NCBI GenBank assembly: GCA_016930895.1
Contig: JAFGFV010000466.1
Span: 1 to 6,211, forward strand
Length of the DNA stretch: 6,211 nt
Direction of reading: 5' to 3'
Origin: Spirochaetales bacterium
GTDB lineage: Bacteria; Spirochaetota; Spirochaetia; SZUA-6; DRHE01
In this document: one piece after another, positions 1-5,462 of the stretch
How positions within the stretch are numbered: the stretch's first letter is position 1
Layout: each line of letters starts with the position of its first letter
The notes under the pieces: model-generated
Database searches by the model: none
What the model was told of the DNA's origin: nothing
Seen by the model: only the letters and a program-made list of their open reading frames with translations
Position numbers and translations under genes: made by a program

Positions 1-935
1 ACCACCGCCTCGTTCTTGTCGGTGGCGTACATGTCCAGCTCTCCGTTCCAGATCTTCCGCATCATGTCGATGCACTTGCGCGCGTTGGCCCCGGGCTGGA
101 GCGCCAGGGTCGCCTTGAAGGCCGAATTGGGGTTCGCGACCTTGATGACCTCCGGCACCGATCCGTCGACCCCGGCGAAGACCTCGGTCTGGGGAATCCT
201 GTTGACCGCCTTGCCCCTGCCGGCCGCCTCGAAGGCCGCCAGTGCACCCAGCGAGTTTTCAGCATCGTAGCCGAACACGACGTTGACATTGGGGTGGCGC
301 TGCAGGATGTCTTCGGCGGTGGCATAGGCCACCTCCCGGTTGCTCTTACCGCCGTTGAAGACCCAGTCCGCGTCAGGTGCCACGTTCTTGATGCCCTGCA
401 CGAAGGCCTTGGTGCGCTGGTCGTGGGCCCAGTCCACGGAGGGATCGCTGATCGTGGCGATGATGATCTTGATGCCCGGGTAGACCTCCCGCATCTTCGT
501 GGCCACGAGCTCGCCCATCGCGATCGAGCCGGGCCGTTCCTCGATCATCATGGTCGGGTACTGGACCTTGCCCGAGGCGACGTTGACGAACGAGACCACC
601 GGAATGCCGGCCTCCTGAGCCGCCGCGATCGCCACCTCCATGGTGGCCTGGTCGTAGGCCTGGCAGATGATCCCGTCCACCTTGCGGGCAATCAGGTCTT
701 CCATCGCCGCAGCCTGGACTTCGGGCTTCATCTGACCGTCCATTGGGATAAAGTCGATGCCGAGCTCCTTGCAGTAGTCGGCAGCGACCTTCTGGTGAGC
801 CTGCTGGTACGAGTCGTGGAGCCCCCAGAAGACCTCCCCGATCACCTTTCGCTCGGCCTCCGTGGCGCCGGTCGCAAACAGCAGCGCCGGCATCAGGATC
901 AAGACCAACATCATGAGCAAGACCGTCTTCTTCAC
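1..935 (-). CDS. Periplasmic sugar-binding protein of an ABC importer (Peripla_BP_4 / RbsB-like), partial, runs off left edge
   Basis: Reading the minus strand from the GTG at 935 gives 311 uninterrupted codons to the window edge, so the C-terminus is missing. The GTG start is chosen because AGGAGG lies at 945-950, nine bases upstream. It also gives a classical signal peptide: KK at residues 2-3, a Leu/Met-rich core to about residue 20, then ATGATEA as a likely cleavage region. There is no lipobox cysteine. The mature part looks like a type I periplasmic binding protein: a first strand with FWGLHDSYQQ (36-45), then RKVDGIICQAYD, AAAQEAGIPVVSFVN and GYDAENSLGALAAFEAAG, all typical positions of the ribose/galactose-binding family. 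Expected role: capture of a sugar or sugar-like solute for an ABC permease presumably encoded further left. It is probably the second gene of the operon started by the deacetylase gene, 96 nt upstream. The exact ligand cannot be told. Confidence 0.9.
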   Translation of the reverse strand, partial: MKKTVLLMMLVLILMPALLFATGATEAERKVIGEVFWGLHDSYQQAHQKVAADYCKELGIDFIPMDGQMKPEVQAAAMEDLIARKVDGIICQAYDQATMEVAIAAAQEAGIPVVSFVNVASGKVQYPTMMIEERPGSIAMGELVATKMREVYPGIKIIIATISDPSVDWAHDQRTKAFVQGIKNVAPDADWVFNGGKSNREVAYATAEDILQRHPNVNVVFGYDAENSLGALAAFEAAGRGKAVNRIPQTEVFAGVDGSVPEVIKVANPNSAFKATLALQPGANARKCIDMMRKIWNGELDMYATDKNEAV

Positions 936-944
936 AGCTTCTCT

Positions 945-950
945 CCTCCT
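945..950 (-). promoter_or_regulatory. Ribosome binding site deciding the GTG start of the sugar-binding protein
   Basis: On the minus strand AGGAGG, followed by AGAAGCT, precedes the GTG at 935 with a nine-base gap. This makes the GTG a better start than the in-frame ATG codons eight and nine residues further in, which would remove the positively charged signal-peptide n-region. Confidence 0.75.
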
Positions 951-975
951 TCTCTGGTTTCCAGGCTGTGATCAT

Positions 976-997
976 GCGTGCCGCCGGTTGGGCACGC
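976..997 (-). other. Intercistronic stem-loop between deacetylase and binding-protein genes
   Basis: GCGTGCC (976-982) and GGCACGC (991-997) are perfect 7-bp inverted arms around an 8-base loop. No run of U follows in either direction, so a simple Rho-independent terminator is unlikely. Hairpins between cistrons just in front of binding-protein genes are known in other operons to stabilise the binding-protein part of the mRNA. That role here is inference. Confidence 0.5.
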
Positions 998-1016
998 CCT
1001 CTCCTCGGTTCTGCGC

Positions 1017-1027
1017 ATCACCTCCTT
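1017..1027 (-). promoter_or_regulatory. Full-length anti-16S Shine-Dalgarno sequence without an obvious gene of its own
   Basis: The minus strand reads AAGGAGGTGAT, the complete complement of the usual 16S rRNA 3' end, four bases after the deacetylase stop codon. The nearest ATG (1016-1018) overlaps its last bases, which is too close for normal initiation. That ATG would open a 28-codon frame ending in a TGA (932-934) that overlaps the GTG start of the binding protein (GTGA overlap). It may feed translation into the next gene or be a relic. Confidence 0.45.
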
Positions 1028-1031
1028 CCGG

Positions 1032-1925
1032 CTATCCCCCGTTCTCCCAAAGTGGGAGGAACTCCCGGCACGAAACGTACCGGTATCCGTCCTTCTGGGT
1101 TATCTGGACAAAGCGCTCGAACTCCGCAGCCATCTTGGGACCGCAGTTCTTGTACAACTCCGGTCGGAAGTGCATGGTGCCCTCGCTGTACGTGTACTTG
1201 CCTGGCATGGGCTGGAACTCCCAGGGGTGCAAGTAAAACAGCAGGACGCAGTTGTCTGTGACCTGCGCCTGGCGCCCGACCACCGGGCCGAGCCGGTCAT
1301 ACACGAACTTCGCCCCCAGCAGCCGGAGAAGCGGCCACTGATCGTGCTTGCAGAAGAACTTCTCGAAGTTGTAGCTCCCGGGATCGAAGGCAAAATTCGG
1401 GATCTCCAGGATCCGCATCTCCCCAGGCTCCAGCCAGTTCTCCCGGGAGGGGTGGTAAGGCACCAGCCGCTCCCGATGCGCGAACACGGAATACGAGGCG
1501 TCGACTAGGAAGCCAAGCTTCTCCAACGCCGCCAGCTGGGCCTGCCCCTGCCACAAGCGGGGCGCCCGGAAGGAGACCGGCTCGACGCCGGACAGCTCCT
1601 GCACGATCCGCTTGTTCAGCTCCAGCCGGTGTTCGACCTCTTCCTCCAAGATGGGCGAATCGGCGGGCATGTCGAAGTGGGCGTCCCCGACGGTTTCGTG
1701 CTTGAGGCTGTGGCAGCCAACATCGTACCCCTTGGCCGCCACGTCTCGCACGACCTGCTCGTTGTGCCCCGCCGACTCCCCGGTAAAGAAGAAGGTCGCC
1801 GAAAGGCCGTACCGCTCGAGGATGTCGAGAATCAGGCCTGTTCCCTCCTGCACTCCCCGGTAGCTCTTGAGATAGCTGCCGATGTCGGTCTCCATGTCGA
1901 AACCGCAGATGATGTACTTGTTCAT
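1032..1925 (-). CDS. Polysaccharide-deacetylase-fold (NodB/CE4-like) hydrolase, cytoplasmic
   Basis: A 297-residue protein with the NodB-homology motifs in order. FDMETD (9-14) supplies the acidic residues (D10 and E12 or D14) expected for the catalytic base and metal. HSLKH (72-76) is the metal-binding His pair. FRAPRLW (119-125) matches the motif-3 Arg/Pro/Trp, DASYS (142-146) matches motif 4, and LLFYLHPWEF (228-237) carries the motif-5 catalytic His. Family members remove N-acetyl groups from glycans or, in the PuuE allantoinase and H. pylori PgdA-like branches, open amide or imide bonds of small molecules. The N-terminus MNKYIICGFD has no signal peptide, so it should act in the cytoplasm on an imported compound rather than on the cell wall. 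The ATG at 1925 is fixed by an in-frame TAG twelve bases upstream; its Shine-Dalgarno is weak (AGGT). First gene of the leftward operon, preceded by a promoter and operator. Exact substrate unknown. Confidence 0.88.
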   Translation of the reverse strand: MNKYIICGFDMETDIGSYLKSYRGVQEGTGLILDILERYGLSATFFFTGESAGHNEQVVRDVAAKGYDVGCHSLKHETVGDAHFDMPADSPILEEEVEHRLELNKRIVQELSGVEPVSFRAPRLWQGQAQLAALEKLGFLVDASYSVFAHRERLVPYHPSRENWLEPGEMRILEIPNFAFDPGSYNFEKFFCKHDQWPLLRLLGAKFVYDRLGPVVGRQAQVTDNCVLLFYLHPWEFQPMPGKYTYSEGTMHFRPELYKNCGPKMAAEFERFVQITQKDGYRYVSCREFLPLWENGG

Positions 1926-2005
1926 CGTCGAGTACTACCTGCTGTGCCCGTCGCCTGGCACCGGCAACGCCTATTGAAACGCGGCGGTGACCCACACCAC
2001 CCGGA

Positions 2006-2023
2006 TGTTATCGTTACCGTTAC
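2006..2023 (-). promoter_or_regulatory. LacI-type operator, site A, upstream of the deacetylase operon
   Basis: The plus strand reads TGTTAT CGTTAC CGTTAC, three tandem hexamers. It agrees at 16 or more of 18 bases with each of two other sites at 3499-3516 and 5391-5408. The TGTTAT|CGTTACCG part is an imperfect dyad with central CpG, as is usual for LacI/GalR-family operators. It begins exactly 12 bases downstream of the -10 box at 2036-2041 and so covers the early transcribed region. Expected effect: repression of the leftward operon by the neighbouring LacI-family protein. Confidence 0.8.
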
Positions 2024-2035
2024 GCCAGGGCTTCA

Positions 2036-2065
2036 ACTATAGACCGACGGCCTTCGATCCGTCAA
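2036..2065 (-). promoter_or_regulatory. Sigma70-type promoter of the deacetylase operon, inside the 3' end of the lacI-family gene
   Basis: On the minus strand TTGACG (2060-2065), an 18-bp spacer, then TATAGT (2036-2041). A run of eight A (2067-2074) lies one base upstream of the -35, where a proximal UP element would be. The -10 overlaps the stop codon of the upstream gene, so this promoter is embedded in coding sequence. The predicted transcript starts near 2029 and has a leader of about 100 nt. Confidence 0.65.
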
Positions 2066-3188
2066 CTTTTTTTTCGACGGCGCGAGCGGAGGGGGGCCCT
2101 GTTGCGGCTGCGCGGGAGATAGAACGAGCCGACGGCCCTCCTGCAGGCACCGGGACCACGGGAACACCCCCTGTCGAGTCGCGGACCATTAGCGAAGGCT
2201 GGATCGTCTTCTTGATGATCGCGGCTCTCTCGGGGGACTCGATCAGCGCCACCAGGGAACGTACCGCCTCAGCCCCGAGCAGGTATTTGTCGATGCGAAT
2301 GCTCGACAGGGAGGGAATGGCGAAGGAGGCGTACAGGATGTCGTCGAACCCTACGATCCGGACCTCCTCGGGAACGCTGACACCCAGCTCGCTCAGCGCC
2401 TTGAGGGCACCCACGGCGAAGTCGTCGTTGGTGAAGATCCCGTCGCAGCGGCGCCCGGACTGCCACTGTTCGACCAGCATGTCCCTGGCGTCCTGGCTGG
2501 TGAGGCAGTCGTACAGGACCTCCACCTGCACATGCTTGGAGCGCCGGGCGGCCGCAGCCGCGGCCATCGAGCGGGCGAAATAGTGCTCCCGATCCACGGT
2601 CAGGACCAGGATGTCCCGGCAGCCAATCTGGATCAGGTAGTCCATGGCCATCAGGGAACCCTCGAGGTTCCCGGACTCTACCGATCCGATCCGGTCGCCC
2701 TTGGGGGCCGGCCCGTCAACGATCACCACGTTCCGTGCCCGATCGCGAACAAAGTACACGTCTTCTTCCGAGAACTCCCCGACCAGCAGGGCGCCGCACA
2801 GACTGCTGATGGTCAGGACGGTCTGCAGACGCAGCCAGGAATCGTGGGGGTTCTCCTGCAGGGTGACGTGGATCGGGCAGAGCCCGAACTCGGAGGCGCT
2901 GCGCTCGACTCCACGGACGATGTCGTGAAAAAAGGTCACCGAGCTCTCGGTACCGCGTCCGAAGATCAGGGCAAACAATCGAGCCCCCGACTGAGTCAGG
3001 TGGTTCTTGGAGCGCAGGGATTGCGCTGCAGCCAGCGGCACGTAGCCCATCGCCCGCATCGCCTCGACCACTCTCGCCCGGGTTTCGGGCTTGACCGAGG
3101 CTTCACCCCGTAGCACTCGGGATACGGTCATGGCGCTGACCCCAGCCTGCTCGGCTACATGCGCGATGGATGTCCGTTTTCGTTTCAC
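2037..3188 (-). CDS. LacI/GalR-family transcriptional repressor
   Basis: A 383-residue protein from the GTG at 3188, chosen because GAGG (3197-3200) sits eight bases upstream and because the LacI helix-turn-helix then begins at residue 6. Longer readings from the TTG at 3257 would start inside the likely promoter. Seen: HTH TSIAHVAEQAGVSAMTVSRV (6-25), hinge helix with AAQSL (54-58) whose Leu58 matches the Leu that wedges into the central CpG of operators, then a Peripla_BP-like effector domain with DGIFTNDDFAVGALKAL and VRIVGFDDILYA, ending at the usual IQPSLMVRDSTG. An Ala/Pro/Ser-rich tail of about 45 residues follows, making it longer than most family members. Its likely targets are the three matching sites at 2006, 3499 and 5391; its inducer is probably the imported solute or a product of it. 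Confidence 0.93.
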   Translation of the reverse strand: MKRKRTSIAHVAEQAGVSAMTVSRVLRGEASVKPETRARVVEAMRAMGYVPLAAAQSLRSKNHLTQSGARLFALIFGRGTESSVTFFHDIVRGVERSASEFGLCPIHVTLQENPHDSWLRLQTVLTISSLCGALLVGEFSEEDVYFVRDRARNVVIVDGPAPKGDRIGSVESGNLEGSLMAMDYLIQIGCRDILVLTVDREHYFARSMAAAAAARRSKHVQVEVLYDCLTSQDARDMLVEQWQSGRRCDGIFTNDDFAVGALKALSELGVSVPEEVRIVGFDDILYASFAIPSLSSIRIDKYLLGAEAVRSLVALIESPERAAIIKKTIQPSLMVRDSTGGVPVVPVPAGGPSARSISRAAATGPPSARAVEKKVDGSKAVGL

Positions 3189-3228
3189 GTGTAGGGCCTC
3201 GACAGTGAAAGATCTCGAATTCCAGTCC

Positions 3229-3257
3229 ACTATAAGGACAATGTTAAGAAAACACAA
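3229..3257 (-). promoter_or_regulatory. Probable sigma70-type promoter of the lacI-family gene
   Basis: On the minus strand TTGTGT (3252-3257), a 17-bp spacer, then TATAGT (3229-3234), in an AT-rich stretch 40 bases upstream of the GTG start. The -35 is imperfect (TTGTGT against TTGACA), suggesting modest expression as expected for a repressor. Confidence 0.5.
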
Positions 3258-3268
3258 GCTATAACATT
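3240..3268. repeat. Inverted repeat over the lacI-family promoter (AATGTTA N15 TAACATT)
   Basis: Perfect 7-bp arms at 3240-3246 and 3262-3268 flank 15 bases that contain the -35 box. The TGTTA/TAACA arms and the 15-base gap are the same as in the outer dyad of operator C (5391-5415). It could be an autoregulatory or second-regulator site; the core CGTTAC hexamer is absent. Confidence 0.4.
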
Positions 3269-3457
3269 GCAGGGCGGGCCTGCCGGTCGCTCCTTCGCTG
3301 CGCTCTCCCCGTACTCTTGCCGCACTCTCCCCACGAGCCCATGGGGTGCTGCCGGTCTTGTGGCCCGTAATTGTCGATCGATAAGAGAGTTATTCTGTGC
3401 CTTTCCGCGGGTCGGGCGGGAGTGAAAGCCGCTGCTCGGAAAATGCCCAGAAGATCG
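3269..3457. other. Divergent intergenic region, no gene seen
   Basis: This stretch separates the lacI-family promoter from the M24 promoter. The open frames in it have no recognisable protein character. I see a short direct repeat CTCTCCCC at about 3302 and 3325, the self-complementary TCGATCGA near 3376, and no convincing terminator or RNA gene. Confidence 0.5.
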
Positions 3458-3486
3458 TTGACAACCGACGGCCGGTGGATTAGCAT
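3458..3486 (+). promoter_or_regulatory. Sigma70-type promoter of the M24/ASRT operon
   Basis: TTGACA (3458-3463), a 17-bp spacer, then TAGCAT (3481-3486). The -35 is perfect and the -10 matches four of six bases. The predicted start near 3493 lies about six bases before operator B, leaving a leader of about 43 nt. Confidence 0.6.
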
Positions 3487-3498
3487 GGTCGGACATTT

Positions 3499-3516
3499 GT
3501 AATGGTAACGATAACA
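3499..3516 (+). promoter_or_regulatory. LacI-type operator, site B, upstream of the M24/ASRT operon
   Basis: The plus strand reads GTAATG GTAACG ATAACA, the reverse complement of site A except for one base (A for G in the outer hexamer). It starts 12 bases after the -10 box, the same distance and orientation relative to transcription as site A. It is also flanked by ATGGT...ACCAT arms (3502-3520). Expected to be bound by the divergently encoded LacI-family repressor. Confidence 0.8.
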
Positions 3517-3523
3517 CCATCAC

Positions 3524-3530
3524 GAGGAGG
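3524..3530 (+). promoter_or_regulatory. Ribosome binding site of the M24-fold gene
   Basis: GAGGAGG six bases before the ATG at 3537; it confirms that start. Confidence 0.75.
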
Positions 3531-3536
3531 ATAGAC

Positions 3537-4700
3537 ATGGCCTACTACAATCTTCAGGAGTACGAGAAGCGGCTCATCAAGGTGCGGGAGATCCTGGACA
3601 AGCACAAGCTCGACTTTGCCCTGATCTACTACGATGAGTTCAACCTATCCAACGCCTGGTACCTGACGGGATGGTGCCCGCAGTTCGAAAGCGGCTCTGT
3701 GCTGGTCCCGCTCGAGGGCGAGCCCATGATCCTGGGAGGACCGGAGAGCGAGCCGTTCGCCAAGATGGACAGTGCCATCAAGAAGACCCGGAACCTGCCG
3801 GTGTTCATGGTGCCCGAAGAAGAGTACCCCAACGCCGAGATCATAGATTTCGCCACGCTGTTCAAAGAGGTCAGCGGCTCCAAGCCGGTCCGCCGGGTCG
3901 GGCTGGTCGGAGCGGGCCAGATGCCCGTGTCGGTCTATCGCCAGGTGGAGGAGAACTTCCAGGACGTGGAAATGGTCGACGTGACCGACGTGTACACCCG
4001 GCTACGGCACTTCAAGAGCCCCTGGGAGTTCGAGCAGATGCGCAAGGGCTTCGAGCTGGCCGACGCAGGCTACGAGGCCATGGCTGCCGCCGTCAGGCCC
4101 GGTGCCCACGAGTATGAGGTGGCCGCCGTGGGCGAGTACGAGGCCCGCAGGCGGGGAGCCAACAACTTCGGATTCAAAGCCATCGTCGGCAGCGGCAAAC
4201 GGGCCAACGCCGTGGTCCCCACCGCCAGCGACAAGGTCATGCAAGCGGGAGAAACGGTCATGCTCGGGCTTTCGCCCCGCTGGAACGGGTACGCCGGCGT
4301 GGTCGGTCACACCCTCCCGGTCTCCGGCACGTACTCCAAGAACCAGGAAGAGGCCATCAAGCACATGAAGGAAGTCTTCGTGCTGACCAAGGAGAAGCTC
4401 GTCCCGGGCACCGTGGGCCGGGAGATCGACGCCCCCGGTCGGGAGTACTACAAGAGGCACGGCTACATGAAGTACCTGGTCTGCCCCTTCGCCCACACGA
4501 TCGGGTTGAACGAGGCCGAGGGCCCCTTCTACGGACCCAACAGCGAAGACGTGGTGCAGCCGGGGATGGCAATCTCGATCGACGTGAGCTTCTTCGGCCA
4601 TCCCGAGCTCAACGGAGTGCGCATCGAGACCGCCTACGAGATCGGGGAACGCGGGCCGATCCCCTTCAGCAAGAAGATGGACGCCATCCTCACCAAGTAG
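3537..4700 (+). CDS. Creatinase/Xaa-Pro peptidase (M24) fold protein with degenerate metal site
   Basis: A 387-residue protein with an N-terminal creatinase_N-like domain (about 1-155) and a C-terminal pita-bread domain (about 160-387), the normal M24 length and order. The family anchors can be placed: ETVMLGLSPRWNGYAGVVGHT (239-259) for the D...GY..DxxRT region, FAHTIGL (318-324) for GHGxGL, GMAISIDVS (343-351) for GMxxxxEP, and VRIET (361-365) for the last Glu. Of the five metal ligands D, D, H, E, E, the first two are Gly244 and Val255, His320 is kept, the fourth is Asp349, and Glu364 is kept. The second catalytic His after GL is Ala327. A two-metal aminopeptidase is therefore unlikely. 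Creatinase, the metal-free C-N hydrolase of this fold, is the better comparison, though no substrate can be named. No signal peptide, so cytoplasmic. First gene of an operon with the ASRT-family gene, under operator B. Confidence 0.88.
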   Translation: MAYYNLQEYEKRLIKVREILDKHKLDFALIYYDEFNLSNAWYLTGWCPQFESGSVLVPLEGEPMILGGPESEPFAKMDSAIKKTRNLPVFMVPEEEYPNAEIIDFATLFKEVSGSKPVRRVGLVGAGQMPVSVYRQVEENFQDVEMVDVTDVYTRLRHFKSPWEFEQMRKGFELADAGYEAMAAAVRPGAHEYEVAAVGEYEARRRGANNFGFKAIVGSGKRANAVVPTASDKVMQAGETVMLGLSPRWNGYAGVVGHTLPVSGTYSKNQEEAIKHMKEVFVLTKEKLVPGTVGREIDAPGREYYKRHGYMKYLVCPFAHTIGLNEAEGPFYGPNSEDVVQPGMAISIDVSFFGHPELNGVRIETAYEIGERGPIPFSKKMDAILTK

Positions 4701-4709
4701 GAGCTGACG

Positions 4710-5078
4710 ATGAACGCGAATGGGCAAAAGATCTGGGTGTTCGCCGACGGGGACCTGCCGCCGGCGGGGGATCACGAGCCGTTCGGGCACGAAGCTCTCA
4801 TGGTAGTGAACCTGAACAAAAAGGTCGCCTCCTTGCGGATGGACATCCTGTTCGAAGACAAGGAACCGATCCGGGACATCAGGGCATCGGTGCAAGGGGA
4901 GCGGGTGCACTGCTTCCGCCTCGACAAGCCCCTCGGGGAACAGGGCTACCGCATACCCCAGGGCCAGTACGCACTGGTTCTGCGGAGCGACCTGCCCGTG
5001 GTGGCCGTGTTCGGACGCCTGGACGTGCGCCAGAACAACCTGGCCTACTACAGCGTCGCCGGCTATTCGTTCAGCTGA
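4710..5078 (+). CDS. ASRT-superfamily (sensory rhodopsin transducer-like, PF07100-type) small beta-barrel protein
   Basis: A 122-residue soluble protein with no signal peptide or membrane segment. I recognise the Anabaena sensory rhodopsin transducer pattern along its whole length: IWVFADGDLPP (8-18), HEALMVVN (27-34), ILFEDKEPI (46-54), then RSDLPVVAVFGRLDVRQ (92-108) with the family's SxxPVVxxxxRLDxRQ signature and a final Tyr/Ala-rich strand. Family knowledge: ASRT forms a small beta-sandwich tetramer, and from memory comparative genomics proposed that the superfamily binds small molecules such as sugars. The ATG at 4710 follows AGGAG (4699-4703), which overlaps the stop codon of the M24 gene, so the two are probably translationally coupled. 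No rhodopsin gene is visible in the window. Likely role here (inference): ligand-binding partner or sensor for the M24-fold enzyme or its substrate. Confidence 0.87.
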   Translation: MNANGQKIWVFADGDLPPAGDHEPFGHEALMVVNLNKKVASLRMDILFEDKEPIRDIRASVQGERVHCFRLDKPLGEQGYRIPQGQYALVLRSDLPVVAVFGRLDVRQNNLAYYSVAGYSFS

Positions 5079-5347
5079 TTCAACGAAGGGGACTCTGAGG
5101 CACGCGGACCTTGGAGTTCACGAACAACGGGAAGCCTCATGCATGCTCCTGCGTCGGGAGAAGACCCTCCCACCGCAGGTCAGCCATTTCGTCATTTGCT
5201 CCCCGTACCTGACGTCCGGGAGAGCGGCCGGCCCCGGAGCGAAAACGGGCAGTGCTCGGCCGCATGGCATGATTGAGGCAGCCAACCTCCCCCTGCCAAA
5301 AATTGCCCGCCGCATAGGCCTCATGCGCCAGTTCCGCCTTCTGCTGG
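5079..5347. other. Long intergenic stretch before the second binding-protein gene, no gene seen
   Basis: Open frames cross this region on both strands, but none has recognisable domains or a good Shine-Dalgarno. A short hairpin GGGAG-AAGACC-CTCCC (5156-5171) has no U-run, so no clear terminator for the M24/ASRT operon is found. No tRNA, riboswitch or CRISPR pattern was noticed. Confidence 0.5.
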
Positions 5348-5353
5348 AAAAAC

Positions 5354-5381
5354 TTGACAGCGTGTCGGCATCTGCTATAAT
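5354..5381 (+). promoter_or_regulatory. Near-perfect sigma70 promoter with extended -10 for the second binding protein
   Basis: TTGACA (5354-5359), a 16-bp spacer, then TATAAT (5376-5381) preceded by TG at 5373-5374 (TGCTATAAT). Both hexamers are full consensus. Five A (5348-5352) lie one base upstream of the -35, as in the deacetylase promoter. The predicted start is near 5388 and the leader about 75 nt. Such a strong promoter implies tight repression when the substrate is absent. Confidence 0.85.
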
Positions 5382-5390
5382 GACTAATGA

Positions 5391-5415
5391 TGTTAACGTT
5401 ACCGTTAGCATAACA
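5391..5415 (+). promoter_or_regulatory. LacI-type operator, site C, upstream of the second binding protein
   Basis: TGTTAA CGTTAC CGTTAG (5391-5408) matches sites A and B but lies in the opposite orientation relative to transcription, nine bases after the -10. The core TAACGTTA is a perfect dyad with central CpG. The site is also framed by TGTTA (5391-5395) and TAACA (5411-5415), giving a wider TGTTA N15 TAACA dyad. Confidence 0.8.
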
Positions 5416-5447
5416 TGTTCGGCAGGAGAGCCGAAAACACTGAGCGG

Positions 5448-5456
5448 AAGGAGGAG
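5448..5456 (+). promoter_or_regulatory. Ribosome binding site of the second binding protein
   Basis: AAGGAGGAG ends six bases before the ATG at 5463. It is strong and confirms the start, which also yields a normal signal peptide. Confidence 0.75.
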
Positions 5457-5462
5457 ACTGTC

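Noticed and set aside
294..971. 225-codon open frame on the plus strand
   Set aside because: Antisense to the left sugar-binding protein; its composition is typical of a shadow frame.
373..975. 200-codon open frame on the minus strand over the left binding protein
   Set aside because: Same strand but wrong frame; the GTG-started frame from 935 gives the signal peptide and Peripla_BP motifs.
1297..1995. 232-codon open frame on the minus strand over the deacetylase
   Set aside because: Out of frame with the deacetylase, Arg/Ala/Gly-rich, no motifs, and it would run through the leader.
1926..2005. Riboswitch in the deacetylase leader
   Set aside because: Only short 5-bp pairings such as GTGCC/GGCAC were found and no known riboswitch core was recognised.
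2067..2074. A8 run in the repressor gene as a programmed frameshift site
   Set aside because: A shift here would only change the last few residues and no stimulatory structure was seen; the UP-element reading is simpler.
3189..3257. N-terminal extension of the LacI-family protein from the TTG at 3257
   Set aside because: The TTG coincides with the likely -35 box and the extra residues have no LacI counterpart; the GTG at 3188 has a GAGG at correct spacing.
4002..4910. 302-codon open frame on the minus strand
   Set aside because: Antisense to the M24 and ASRT genes, low-complexity Val/Asp/His/Gly composition, no domain.
5156..5171. Hairpin GGGAG/CTCCC after the ASRT gene as terminator
   Set aside because: Only five base pairs and no T-run follows.
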